From positions 8,251,534 through 8,315,533 of the forward strand of contig CM070615.1 of assembly GCA_036346395.1 (NCBI GenBank): a DNA stretch of 64,000 nt, written 5' to 3'. The stretch is from Hsuehochloa calcarea (taxonomy: Eukaryota > Streptophyta > Magnoliopsida > Poales > Poaceae). Shown one piece after another: positions 46,180 to 58,038 of the stretch. Position 1 is the stretch's first letter; each line of letters opens with the position of its first letter. A model generated the notes under the pieces. The model did no database searches. It was not told where the DNA came from and was given only the letters and a program-made list of their open reading frames with translations. The translations under genes were made by a program, and so were the position numbers.

Positions 46180-47951
46180 ATCTCCCTTGATGAACACATT
46201 GGCAATAATCCGTAAAATGTAATTTGAAGGTTTGAAAAGTAAAATACTTTCGTTTTGACAAAGGCACAACTTGGTCCATAAGCAAGAGAAAGCAATGGAA
46301 ATGACCAAGCGGCATCGAATAGCATAGACAAGTGAGATAAGGCAAAAGAAAGCATAAAACTTTGATTTTAAAAGTCAAAAATCTCACTTAAGGTCCATAT
46401 GAAAGAACAATTGTTCAATTGACCTTTGATCATTGTGAGGAGTAATAAATGCAATTCAAGTTCGTAAGAGTCAATAAGACAATAAGAATGCAATTCAAAA
46501 ACTCCCCCTCACTATGATCCTCGGATTTCAGAAAATTTCAAATTCTCCAACTTTCTCCCCTTTGTATAAAAACTTTCTCCCCTTTGTATAAACTTCTCCC
46601 CAACATCGAAATATCTTCTCCCCCTTTGACAATGGAGTCATCAAGGAATCACGCCTTCCTCTCATCCAGAGATAGCAATTTGCAGAATGAAGAAAGAAGC
46701 AAAAAGAAGAAGTATGCATGAAGTGCAATGGAGTGGCTTCATTTTTGTATTTTTTTAATTTTTGATTACAAGAAGCTTTGGAGATTACCCAAAAGAACTA
46801 GCTAGCATTTCTAATATTGCACAAACAACATATCAAGCCTGACAGTGCTAGCAAGATCATGGTAAGACATATATATCAAAGCTAAGCACCAAGGCTCAAA
46901 AGTAAAGCAATAGATTTGATCAATTTAAGCAACGCTTCAAATTCAGCAAGTTCATCAACAGGGATCCTAAAGTGAAATTGGCCATGTCAAAATGTCAAAG
47001 TGAGATCAAAAATCTAACAAAGACCACATTAAGAGTCAATCAAGTCCCGTATTGAATCATTTTGCTCAATCTTTTGTAAACGCCCATTTGTCAACATTTT
47101 TCTCATTTGCATTGAATATTGAGGTTGACTAATGATCTAACTTAGTGACAAGATCCTGGACTAGGAGCCATCCACAAACTCATCCTAAGCTTCGACCAAA
47201 AGTTGATTAAAGGTATATCTTAGTAAAGAAGATTCTGGACTAGGAGCCATCCACAAACTCTTTCTAAGCTTCTACCAGGGCGACAAATCTTGAGGTTCAT
47301 GTCATTTCTGACAAGCAATCCCCATGAGATCGTTCGATCATCAAACTATCTCCAAGTTCATGTCATTTGACAAGCGGCCTCGTAAGAATAGTTTGGCACA
47401 TTTTAAGCATAAGATAATCTTGAATTTTTAAATTTTTCACAAGAGCATTTTAGAATCTCAAGAACACAAAAGCTCAAGTAATGGTCAATTTTAGATCAAA
47501 GAGTTAACAAAGCAATTCTGACAGGGCCAATGTCACAAAAGGAGCACTAATTGCGCAACTCGCTAAAACATCCACAAATTGCAATTTCTTAGTTCGAGTT
47601 TGTGTTAAAGTTCTAGCTCATATAGCAAAGACTTAGCTACACATGTAAAAGCATGATAATTCTAGCAAGTCAAGAACTAGACATGGCATTGAGCAAGAAT
47701 TGAAATACTAAAGCTCCAAAGGGTAATAGGCAAAGCTTCATCAATTTTAAAAGATAAGGTAAAATTTTATATTACAATGCATCTTTTGGATTTTTCAAAC
47801 CACTTGAAGTATTTTACATATGAATGCAATATGATACAATGCGATGCAATAAAAGCCTAAAACCTAAAAAGTTCAAAAGATCAACAAGTTCGTAAAAAGA
47901 ACAATAAAAGATCAAAAGAACAAGGTAAGATCGGAAAAGATCGAACTCCCC
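46180..47951 (-). other. Copia-C 3' non-coding region with multiple polypurine tracts
   Basis: No supported gene. Minus-strand purine tracts lie next to the LTR (46180-46190) and at 46500-46512, at 46548-46612 (four GGGGAGAA-type runs in a row), and at 47944-47951. A direct repeat of TGGACTAGGAGCCATCC blocks lies at about 47150-47190 and 47225-47270, with a further AGTTCATGTCATTT repeat at about 47290-47375. Confidence 0.8.
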
Positions 47952-49458
47952 TCAAACCAACCCATAGGGATAAATTACCCTAACTCGCTTCTTAAGGTGG
48001 CAAACCTAGTTGGGTCTAAAGGTTTGGTGAGGATATCACCATTGAGCCTCTGACTCCACGAAGTGTAGCACAATATCACCCTTCTCGACATGGTCTCTAA
48101 GGAAGTGATAGCGAATGTCTATGTGCTTGGTCCTAGAGTGTTGCACGTGGTTCTTAGCAATGTTAATAGCGTATGTTATCACGTAAAAGAGGAACACTAG
48201 CAAAATTTAACCCGTAGTCCTTAAGAGTGGATACCATCCACAAAATCGACTACAAAGAACTAGCAAAGAGCTACATACTCACCTCAGCAGAGATTGTGCA
48301 ACAGAGGATCGCTTCCTAGAAGACCAAGAAACAAGAGAAGTGCCTAGAAGTGACAAGTGCCCGAGGTACTCTTCCTATCGCCGATACCGCAAAATCGTAA
48401 TCGAAAACCCCGAATGGATAAAGAAGAAGAACAGAGTACCAAATGCCATCTTGGAGGGTAGAGTGTAAATACCGAATATGCGCTTAATCGCTGGCGATGG
48501 GAAGTTCTCGAGACGCTCAAACCTCGCAGAGGCGCATCGTGAAGTGGATGTCCGGTCTTGATGCCGTCAGCATGTGAGGGAGCCGATCATGTCATGCGGT
48601 ACTCGCTGATCCACGGCTTCTCCTTCCTCATCTGGATCCAAAGCAATCGAAGTCGCCATGGGAGTGGCGATCGGCTTGCGCCACCCATGTCAAGCGCTTG
48701 AGCAGATCCTTAGTATACTTCGTCCGATGGATGAAGATCCTTCCTTACATTGCTTGATTTGAAGCCCCGAAAGTAATTGAGCTCTCCCATCATGCTCATC
48801 TCAAATTCCTGGACATAGTCTCGTAAAAGCTAGAAACAAGAGCATGAGAAGAACCACCAAAGATAATATCATCAACGTAAATCTGAGCAAGTAAGAAATC
48901 ATTGCCACGCCTAAGAATGAACAAGGTCTTGTCTACCTTACCCATCTCAAAATCATTCTTAAGCAAGAAGGTCTTAAGTCTATCATACTGTGCTCTAGGG
49001 GCTTGTTTAAGACCATACAAGGCTTTGATAGCTTGAAGACATGATGTGGGTTCTTGGGATTCTCAAAGCTCGGGGTTGCCTAACATAAACCTCCTCCTCT
49101 ATAAAACCATTCGTAAAGGCACTCTTAACATCCATCCGATATAATCTAAAGCCCTTAGAGGCAAAGAAATGCAAGAAGAATGCGAATAGCTTCTAGTCTA
49201 GCAACAGAGCAAAGGTCTCATCAAAATCTAACCCCTCAACTGGCTAAAACCCCGAGCTACTAACCTAGCCTTGTTTCTAACCACGTAACCATCCTCATTT
49301 TGTTTGTTTTTGAAGACCCAAATGGTTCCTATAACATTATGACCACTAGGAGGTTCTACTAGGTTCCAAACCTTATTCCTCTCAAAATTCTCTAACTCCT
49401 CATGCATGGCATTGACCCAACTCGAATCGATAAAGCATGTGATATATCGCGGGTTCAA
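47952..49458 (-). pseudogene. Copia-C reverse transcriptase and RNase H (frameshifted)
   Basis: Minus strand: FIDSSWVNAMHEELENFERN, KVWNLVEPPSGHNVIGTIWV, MYGLKQAPRAQYDRLKTFLL and the catalytic LLAQIYVDDIIFGGSSHALV in a frame at 49020-48796. RNase H (48000-48500) follows Copia-D base for base but with many 1-2 base losses, e.g. where Copia-D has CTGCAG. The stop codon is at 47952-47954. Confidence 0.87.
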
Positions 49459-50600
49459 AAGAAGCTACAAAAGCGTAATGAGAATAGAGGTTTGGATCAT
49501 GATACCGGAGCGAGTGACTCGCTCATGGATATTACCTATCATCCGATCCGCGGATGTCGCTTTTGAATGTGAAGTGGCGCACCGAGAAGAAAGTACCTCT
49601 TCGACCTCCGCAGTATCTGCGATGATGACGATGCAAACAGTGCCTCAACCAAGGCGAAGTAGTCACAGCGGGTTCTTGTGCAGAATAGGAATGTCAACAA
49701 AGAAGCAGTGGAAGAGTATCATCGAGTCCATCATCATCTTCCTCTACAAATATACTCTCACACCTGTATCACCGAAATATCCGATCTAGCTCTGTGGCTA
49801 GTCTCATCAAAAGTGACATTGCATGTCTCTGAACAAAGTTAGTTTCAAGATTAAAACTCGAAAACCCTTGAATGAGCAGGATAACCCGTAAATAAACCAT
49901 CAAAAGTTCTTGACTCAAATTTATCTAGATTTCTGCCTTGAGAATAAAACACTTGGATCCAAAGACTGAAAGTGCGAGACAGAGGGTTTTCTACAAAACG
50001 AAGCTCATAAGGAGTCTTGCCCAAAGACGGTCTCAAAAAGACACGATTTGCAATATGGCAAGCAAGAGAAATAGCTTCGCCCAAAACCTCCTCGGAGTGC
50101 TATACTCATCTAGCATTGTCCTAGCCATCTCAACTAGAGTCCTGTTCTTCCTTTCCACAACGCCATTTTGTTGAGGGACGTGTGGGGAGGAGAACTGATG
50201 CTCAATTCCACGCTCAGCACAAAAGGAAGCAAAAGATGCATTCTTGAACTCCGTGCCATTGTCACTGCGGATCGCTCTCAAGGCACTCGGAAGTTCAGAA
50301 GCCAAACGAAGAACAAGATCATGATAATGATCAAAAGCTTCATCCTTCGAAGTGAGAAAGAACACCCAAGTGTATCTAGAAAATCATCGACTATGACAAG
50401 AATGTACCATTTTCCACCAATCGACCGAACCCTAGCGGGACCAACAGTATCCATATGAAGCAACTGTCCCGGCCCGTCAGCCATGACCATAGTCACTGAT
50501 GGGTGTGAGGCGGCAACTTGCTTGCCATGCCTACTGTGGCGCACATACAAAGATCCTTGACGGCTTTGAGTTTAGGCAAACCTCTCATGAGCTCAAGGTT
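49459..50600 (-). pseudogene. Copia-C integrase
   Basis: Minus strand: VGPARVRSIGGKWYILVIVD with the first catalytic Asp, ALRAIRSDNGTEFKNASFAS with the second, PQQNGVVERKNRTLVEMART with the Glu, then ACHIANRVFLRPSLGKTPYE. The frame is open over 50365-50033 and disrupted before and after. The spacer to RT (49500-49800) is degenerate. Confidence 0.9.
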
Positions 50601-51060
50601 GCTAACTCGCCGATGATCAAAACCAATGTGCCCCAAACGACGGTGCCAAAGCCGTAACTCGTAAGAAGAAGATGAAATTAAGCACTTGAGAGAACCAAAG
50701 AAGAGATTCGGAAAAATCACTCCAAAGATCCTAGCAACTCTAGTAATCCCAAAAACAAGCTCACCAAATTAATCAAGCACCCGACAAGCATTTTTCTTAA
50801 ATCTAGTCTCATAGCCATCATCAAGAAGTTGAGAGACGTAAAGCAAATTAAACCTTAGCTTGTCCACAAGGGCGACGCCCTTGAGGATGAACTTGTCGCT
50901 CACCCCGATCGATCCTGCTCCTTCAATCCGCCCTTGCCTATCATCTCCAAAGGTGATGAATTCATCACCCGTCGACCGCGTGAAGGAGGTGAACCATCTT
51001 GAGTCTCCGGTCATGTGGCGTGAACAAATGAGTCGATTTAACCACGTGTCCTTCCTCTTC
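50601..51060 (-). pseudogene. Copia-C protease and pre-integrase region
   Basis: Minus strand 51014-50769: MTGDSRWFTSFTRSTGDEFI, TFGDDRQGRIEGAGSIGVSD, KFILKGVALVDKLRFNLLYV. The pre-integrase motif LRLWHRRLGHIGFDH is at about 50640. The protease active site just upstream (51020-51060) is in a broken frame. Confidence 0.88.
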
Positions 51061-51229
51061 CGCGGTAATCCCGAAAATCAAGGCATTGGAAGAACAATGT
51101 GTCTCAACATCAAGTTAGTTAAACAAGACTTGGGAACCCAAGATCGAGACACATGTCGCGAGTAGTATGCAAAGCGTATGCTATCCTTGATTAAGTTTGA
51201 AGTTCATTATGAGCAATGGTTACTTTAAC

Positions 51230-53339
51230 ATAAGAGTTATCCTGTCTAGGAACATGATGATGAGCATGTGACACAAATCCTAAACCAGTTTCCTCTTTCT
51301 ACATTACCATGTCTCATAAAAGCTCTAGGTTGATTGAGTGAAATTCTAGCAAAATTTTTCTTATCATTTTTCAACCTACGCCAATGTAACTCAACCAAAT
51401 GTCCATTCTTCTTGCAATAGGTGCAATGGTACTTGATACCACCGGGAGAGGCACCCTTTGACTTAACAGAAGTTTGGGCAAAACCCGCAGATTTAAAAGT
51501 AGTTTTTATGGTTGGGTTTTAAATTCAACTAACCCATTTTCCAAGACTTGAGTTACTTGGGGCTTAGAATTATCTTGGACAGAGTTGTATCCTAATCCTT
51601 GCTTCTTATAAGGAGTCTTAGATTTGTCCGTAATCATGTTTAATTGTTTCTTACCTTTAGAAAATTTTTCTAAGGTATCCTTAAGATAAGCATTTTCTTT
51701 TCAAGATTAACACATGACTCACAAGTTTTGCCTTTAATAGCTCTAGCATATTTTTCCTTATATAAAGCAATTTCAAGTTTAAGAGCGGGACATGAAGCAC
51801 ATGTAGAAGACTCAATACTGTTCTTAAGCTTGGCATATTTAGCTCTAACGCTTCTAAGATATCTTTAACTTCATGTTCGCTCAATGCAAAAAGAGCAAAG
51901 GCTAGGATCAATAAAGACCAGGAGCAACCAACTTGTCGAATCTAAGCATTTTTCACAAGGAGCGATTTAACCTCAACTAACTCATCCTAGCATTTTCAAG
52001 TTGTTGCAAAGTAATATCATGAGCAGATTGCGGTTTAGCAAATTTCGAGTGTAGAGCATGGCAGAAGAACATTCATCGATTCAAGAGTCTTAGTATTTGC
52101 AAGCTCTAAAGTCAAATTATCTACTTGAGACTCTAAGTCCTTGTTTCTAGCCATGATATACTCTAACGCCTTATCCTCGCTCATGAGTTGCTCAAAGATA
52201 GTTTCGCATCATCGAAAGGACATCATAGGAGAGAGGTACTCATCGTCGCCGACGCCGCGTCGAGTCGGCCATGAAGCAAACGCCGTGAAGTCCTTGGCCT
52301 TCCCTTCTTCTTGTCTTGAGGATCTCCTCCTCCTTGTCATCCTCGCCCCGAGTCCACATCGCTAAGGATTGTTCCCAAAAGCGCAAGAACCGGTGAGTCG
52401 CTTTGTGAGCTTGGCAAGATCAAATCTTGATTTGTTCCATTGAGGCTTCTTCCAAGTCGGCTTTCCTTCCTTGTGGTTGCTCTTTCCTTTCAACTTGGGG
52501 CGCTTGTCCTGATGTGATTAAGCTCACCACACTCATAGCAAGTCACGGACCTCCTCTCTTTTGTTTCTCATATTGTTATAGGCCCGTGTGGCTTTTCTCG
52601 ACTATGAGGGCTAACTCGGCCTCAGAAGACTCTCAAACTCTTCTTCATGGATTGCGATAAACCAAAGAAGTTTAAAATCCGTAAGAAGACTCGAAGACCC
52701 ATCGAAGCTCTCTTGAGCGGTCCGCTACCAAGGCCATATTTTCCTTCTTGGGATGATCAATCCTCTTGATCTCATGAGTCTTAAGCTTGCTATAGAGCAG
52801 CTCCAAAGTCGATCGTAGAGGTTGACGTTCTCCTCAATGGCGGTAGCCTTTATCTCCCACTCCTTGGTGTTGATTGCACCAAGAGGTGGGTGGCATTTTC
52901 GCATCGAGAATATTCAATTCCAACAACCTTCATCCGATTAATCACTTTGTTGAAGCGATCGAAAATGTCATCGATGCTCTCTCCGTGACACATCTCGAAT
53001 TTGTTATATTCACGCTTATAGATCGTCTCGCGATTTTCTTGATTTGAGACGAACCTCATGGTAGGTTTCGAGGGTGTTCCAAATCTCGCATGCAGCCTCA
53101 AGATTGCAAATTCGATCATACTCCGCCTACCAAGCCCACCATACAAGAGGTTCTTTGCCTTATTGTTGTTAGCCAAGAGGGTCATTGAAGCTTGCAGAAT
53201 AACTTCAGAAGAACGAGCGGGGCTCGAACAACCTCCCATATAGCTTGTCCTTCGCTCTCAAGGAAGACTCGCATGCGATTCTTCCAATAGGCATAGTCGT
53301 GCCCATCAAGATATGCGGCTTGGTGGAGTACTTATCCAT
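51230..53339 (-). pseudogene. Copia-C gag with zinc knuckle and coiled-coil extension
   Basis: The ATG at 53339-53337 opens MDKYSTKPHIL. UBN2-like sequence follows (INRMKVVGIEY near 52900; CHGESIDDIFDRFNKV near 52970). The zinc knuckle at about 52498-52545 reads CYECGELNHIRTS and then loses its last Cys, because the plus strand has ggggcgcttgtc where a CAG is expected (CAG to CG). The coiled-coil extension (51650-52350) is collinear with that of Copia-A but frame-broken. Confidence 0.83.
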
Positions 53340-53381
53340 CGCCAGTTCAAAGGACCTGCTAAGATCAAGATTGAACTAACC

Positions 53382-53393
53382 GGCTCGATACCA
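53382..53393 (-). other. Primer-binding site of Copia-C
   Basis: The minus strand reads TGGTATCGAGCC, with the same one-base loss relative to the tRNA-Met complement as in Copia-A. Confidence 0.85.
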
Positions 53394-53395
53394 CT

Positions 53396-55377
53396 TGTTG
53401 GACCGAAAAGGCGACTAGAGGGGGTGAATAGGAGCACGCCACTTTTTCAACCTCGATTAGATTCAACACAAATTTCACTCCAATAGCTATAGAAGCTATG
53501 AAGATCGATATACCAAGACAATGGAAGACTAGGATTGAATCCAATCAAAACCCCAAGCAAAACAACCAAAAGCAATCAAACTTAATTTCCTAAGAGAAGG
53601 GCGGTCCGACCTTCATTGGGCGGTCCGACCTCTCCAAGGGGCGGTCCGACCTCTAGCTAGGGCGGTCGACCTCCAATTGATGAACAAAGGAAATCACCAA
53701 AAACGGTTGCAAATAGGTCTAACTTTTGATCTACAACTCCAAACTTCATGAAACTTGGAACACACCTTCTCTAGGATGTCAGAACCTATTCCAATTGAAG
53801 ATCATGGAGATCCATGGAAAAGTTACGATATTTTTCAGTTTGAGAGATGGATGGTTCAAAACCGAGTCAAAACGAAAACGTGACCCAAAAACTTGCTCGT
53901 GGGTGATTGATGATCAAGATGATCTTAGATGTGTTCCCACATGTCACAGCAAGCTATATCATGTAAAGAAATCAATCAAAAACATGCGAATCAAAGAAAG
54001 ACTCAAAATCACCAAATAGAGAGAAGAAGGGCAAAGAGACACATCTTTGATCAAAGCTTTCTTTGGATTGATTGATAGGGTTTGGGTTTCTGACCACTCC
54101 ATCAATGGAGGACAAAGCTCAATCCGAGAGCACAAGATCAAATCAAAACTCTCTAGAACCCTAACCTCCACTAATCCTCTCCCTAAGCCAAAACTAGGGT
54201 TTCAATAATGATTAAAAGGTTTTTTTTTTTTTTAAGGGGGTGCAGCCACCTCCCTCCTCTATTTATAGTGGAGACTTAGACCTTCTAGAAAATTAACTCA
54301 AATGGGCTCCCGTTAAGGCCCAACACAAACGGGTCACACACGCACGCATTTTAAAGCGCCGCCTACAACACCTCTTAACCTAAACCGCTACTCTTGCGCT
54401 GCCTTGCGCCGTGGGTAGGCAAAAGGTCACAAGTTGATATTTGGTAAGATTACCAAAATACCCTTCTCGGTCCTTCTCCAAGACCGAGTCCATCTTCGCA
54501 AGCACTTCGCATGCTCGCCACGTAGGTTGATCAACGCTCTTCCATGTCGGCAAGTTCTCCCATCCGGCCCCACCGAAACCACCATGGCACTTGCACCGAC
54601 TCCGCGCCGCTTGATCAAACCGGCCGACCGAATCGCCTGCTCGGTCATCATTGTCCATTCTGCGCTATACTTGATTTCATTGACTCACCCAAAGATCGCC
54701 GATCGCTCGACCTAAGCTCTCCAAGCCTCGCCCCGATCATCCTCGCCGCTGACCGTCGTTGACCACCAAGCAACCCGCACAACAATAGACAAGCAAATCG
54801 AAACCGGAACAAGTTCTTCGCAACTTGACCCACGTTAGTCAAAACATGCATCATGCAACACATATGCATCAAACTCATGACTTTGACCTAACCATCGAAC
54901 AACGCCGCCACGACAGCGACGTTCAGGTAACAACCGGTCGATCGCCTCGTCGGCTCGGTCGACTGGCTTGCTTTTGGTCGGACCACGGCCAAAGGTCGGC
55001 CCGACCGCCAGAAGGACTTAGCCAATTTTCAACCCCAAAATCCAAACCCATCGGAAACTTTAAACCAATAGAACTTTTATCGAGACTCCAAAAATTATGG
55101 GAGCAAGAACAATGGGATCCTCACTTGCCTACACCTCTATTTTTGGCCCAAACTGCTTTGACCACTTTTGTCACGGCCGGTCCGACCGGCGCACATGGCC
55201 GGTCCGACCGATTTGGGACCGGCGGATCGCCGATGTTATGGCGGTCAGACCGCCTCGCCCGTAAAGTCCGAATAAAGGTCAAACTTTGTCGAAAACCCGT
55301 GAAACGACAAACCATTAACGCCATTGCCAATTGTCACATCATCCTAAGATCTGGAGCATATCCCCATGATATCCACA
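53396..55377 (-). repeat. 5' LTR of Copia-C
   Basis: Partner of 44196-46179. TATA box CTATAAATAG at 54268-54259 (minus). Palindrome clusters at about 53598-53680, 54930-55010 and 55178-55255. Confidence 0.94.
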
Positions 55378-55382
55378 GATAT
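55378..55382. other. Right target-site duplication of Copia-C (gatat)
   Basis: Second copy of gatat; Gypsy-E gag resumes directly after it. Confidence 0.95.
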
Positions 55383-56123
55383 TAATAGGTTGTTCCAGCT
55401 TGCTTGTTTGGCAGAAAAGGAATTGCAGGGTAGACAACAAAGGACTAGGAGCAACTTTGGCAGTACGTCTACATCGAGATCAACGCCAGAACAAGCCAAG
55501 ACAGCCCCACCTCATGCTTTTCGGTCTGCTGCCCCTCTGTGAGTAGAGCACGTTCAGCAGCACCATCTCCACCATCGCGCGCACCCGAGACGAGCAAATC
55601 TGCTAGTGTGCAGGCACCAACGCAGAGCTCTTCATCGGTTGCTTCCATAGGTCGTACAACAGGAATTATGTACCACCGTTGTAAAGGAATGGGCCACTTC
55701 ATGAGAGATTGCCCAAGTCAGCGAGCATATATTGCAACAGAAGACGGTGGTTACGTAAGTGCTAGTGATATTGAGGATGAATACGTTCTTGCAGCTAACC
55801 TTGCAAGTAATGATGATGAACGTGAGGCAGATAGCGATGGTGAGGAAATTTTAGGTGCCGCTGCTACGGAAAATTATAGAACTATAATTGTGCAGCGAGT
55901 ATTGAGCACTCAAAGAGAGCTAGAGAACCATGCTGAAGAGGAGAATGGGCTGATTGAACAATCGACTCCATTGGTTGAGAAGAAATATGAGGAGATGGAT
56001 GCACCTAATTCATCTGAGGAGAGCCAAAAAGGTAAAGATCATGATGCTATCATCACTCAAGGTGAGTATGCTTGTGAAGAACTACAATTGTCCAATGTTC
56101 ATGTTATTTTAGAGCAAAAATGA
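55383..56123 (+). pseudogene. Gypsy-E gag, second part
   Basis: It resumes NRLFQLACLAEKELQGRQQR. After a frame change near 55540 it reads a Ser/Pro-rich linker and then YHRCKGMGHFMRDCPSQRAY, a gypsy zinc knuckle whose first Cys is Tyr (TAC for TGC). It ends with DGGYVSASDIEDEYVLAANL, an acidic stretch and TIIVQRVLST. In complete relatives the protease would follow, but here the frame runs into a Glu-rich segment and stops at 56121-56123 without a protease active site. Confidence 0.86.
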
Positions 56124-57122
56124 GTGAAAAACAATTCTGATATGCACATGTTTCACGAAGAGAATTCAGATTGCATTGATTTTAGTGCACCATGTGATAA
56201 ACTTGTTGAATTATCTGTTGACTTGAGTACACCATGTGATAACATAATTGAATTGTCTGCTGTTTTGAGCGATTCATATGATGAGTCAATCACATATAAT
56301 GATCATGTGGAATTGGCTAGACATAAAGAAGTTTTGACTAGAATTTCTCATACTGATTCTTTATGTTACATTATGTTGAAGCCACCGATGAAATTGTCAC
56401 ATACTATGGAGAAAGTTTCTGAAATCGTATGTTTGAAATGCTTGTCTAGTGTGTACATCCCTGGATATAAGTTTAATTTGATTGGAGATTATGGTGTAGA
56501 CAATCAATTTCATGTGTATCGAATATGCATAACTTGTGATCACATAGATGAATTGAAGCTTACTATTTTGAACAACAATTCTTCTGTACCGAATCTTGTT
56601 CATTATGAGAAGAAAATAAACTAAAGTGATCATTCAATGCCTATATGTTCATCTCTTATTGCACCATCTAGTATTGACAATCTGCATAATAATGTTGAAG
56701 AGTGGAAGAACTTTCAAATCTTTTCACCCTTGCTAGATGAATTTGCTAACGCTCAATTGAAATATTATTATATGGATGAACTTTGTTTGATTCCAAAGGT
56801 TGTAAATTTGCTCATATGTGCTTCCACTACAAGTTTACAACTTCAGAGAATTGAATTCTATAAATGCTTCTCTTACATTTGCAAAACTAGTTGCAACAAT
56901 TGTTGTGTGAGAAATTTTATTTTGCTCATTAACATATATGATTATTCTTGGGCTAATAATACAATAAGCTTTGATGGTCACTGCTGTTCTATAACAATAA
57001 TTGTGCAACAACGAAGAATAGTTAAAACAGATGACATATACATATACCATGCATACACCTTGGCTTCTTTGTTACCTGATTTTCAGCTTATCAAAAGCCG
57101 AGGACGGCTTTGTTTTCAAGAA
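56124..57122 (+). CDS. Gypsy-E 3' open frames of unknown function
   Basis: Two long plus-strand frames (56124-56624, 166 codons; 56637-57224, 195 codons, running into the LTR) follow gag. The first has an internal near-repeat (SAPCDKLVELSVDLSTPCDN) and Cys pairs (IVCLKC, ICITCDH). The second is Leu/Ile/Cys-rich. I recognise no RT, RNase H or integrase motif. They may be leftovers of a deleted pol region or captured sequence. Confidence 0.45.
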
Positions 57123-57130
57123 GGGGAGGA

Positions 57131-58038
57131 TGATGAGGACATGACCCCTATGGATACAACCACATTTGCTATGCTTGCTATTCAATTACAAGAGCTCGTA
57201 CGTGTCAACTTATTTATCAGGTAAATTCATTTCTAGGGCTAAGTGTATTATTTGAGAACTCTATGATGCTGCCTAACAAAGATGATTTACTTGTACGTAG
57301 GAATCTAGGACTATGACCAGTTCAAGAAGGTCTAGGACCAGTTCCGCTGGGTCTACGACCACTTCAAGAAGGCCTACGACCAGTTTCACCAGTACTCGGC
57401 GAGCCCAGGACTCGTTGGGAGCAATCTACGATCAGAGAAGCGATCACAGTACTTATTGGACACAATCTATGACCAGAGATAGCATGGAGTCCTCAAGAAC
57501 ACCCTAGGACCAGTCCTACGACCAGGTCTTCGACCAGAGAGACGTGACATAAATAGTGAATAAGGTGATGCGTCACCGTTTTAGGCTTAATAGGGCCTTG
57601 TAAGCGTGTCGAGGTCGGAGTCCAGGTTGTGTATGCCTCTTTCCACGGCCGCACAACCCTAGGTCGACTTCCTCACGTCCCCCTATATATATACAGTACC
57701 GTCATAGTTTAGGGTGGGTTTTTCTTTGAGATTATTCTGCGTAGCAGTCTCGCCTCACATTCGGTTGAGGAACCCCACATTGTGAGCTTCATCTTTATTC
57801 GCAATACAATATCAGATTGCATCTTCTACTCTCTTGCTTGTGTTCTCGATTCGCTTGCAGGAGATAGCCTTCTTGGCGAGGTCAACCACGTTCGGCACGG
57901 TAGATAACCATCGGAGCAGTGGTGTAGTGATTGTGAGGGGTTTGATCTGTTGTGGTCGGAGCCTTCGGATCATCAACGTCGAGTTCTCCACAATCGACTT
58001 ATCAGTATCTTTCGGAAGATCGGGCCACCGTCACATCA
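57131..58038 (+). repeat. 3' LTR of Gypsy-E
   Basis: It begins TGATGAGGACATGACCCC after the purine tract AAGGGGAGGA and ends CACCGTCACATCA. It is 908 bp against 909 bp for the 5' LTR and carries the same CTACGACCA array (57310-57400). Confidence 0.9.

Larger units (their letters stand above)
44196..55377 (-). mobile_element. Copia-C: full-length Sirevirus-like Ty1/copia element
   Basis: It spans 11,182 bp with LTRs of 1984 and 1982 bp, primer site, gag, protease, integrase, RT and RNase H on the minus strand, and a perfect TSD gatat inside Gypsy-E gag. It is closely related to Copia-A in LTR and coding sequence and has the same 3' non-coding blocks. The near-equal LTR lengths suggest a recent insertion. 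Confidence 0.95.
41233..58038 (+). mobile_element. Gypsy-E: non-autonomous Ty3/gypsy element with gag only, split by Copia-C
   Basis: LTRs at 41233-42141 and 57131-58038 are clearly homologous and begin TG and end CA. A primer site follows the left LTR and a purine tract (AAGGGGAGGA) precedes the right one. Without Copia-C the element is about 5.6 kb. It encodes gypsy-type gag but no protease, RT, RNase H or integrase that I can see, so it would need enzymes from a partner element. Flanks show ATTTT on the right and an AT-run (ATTTTT) on the left, consistent with a 5-bp TSD slipped by one base. Confidence 0.88.
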
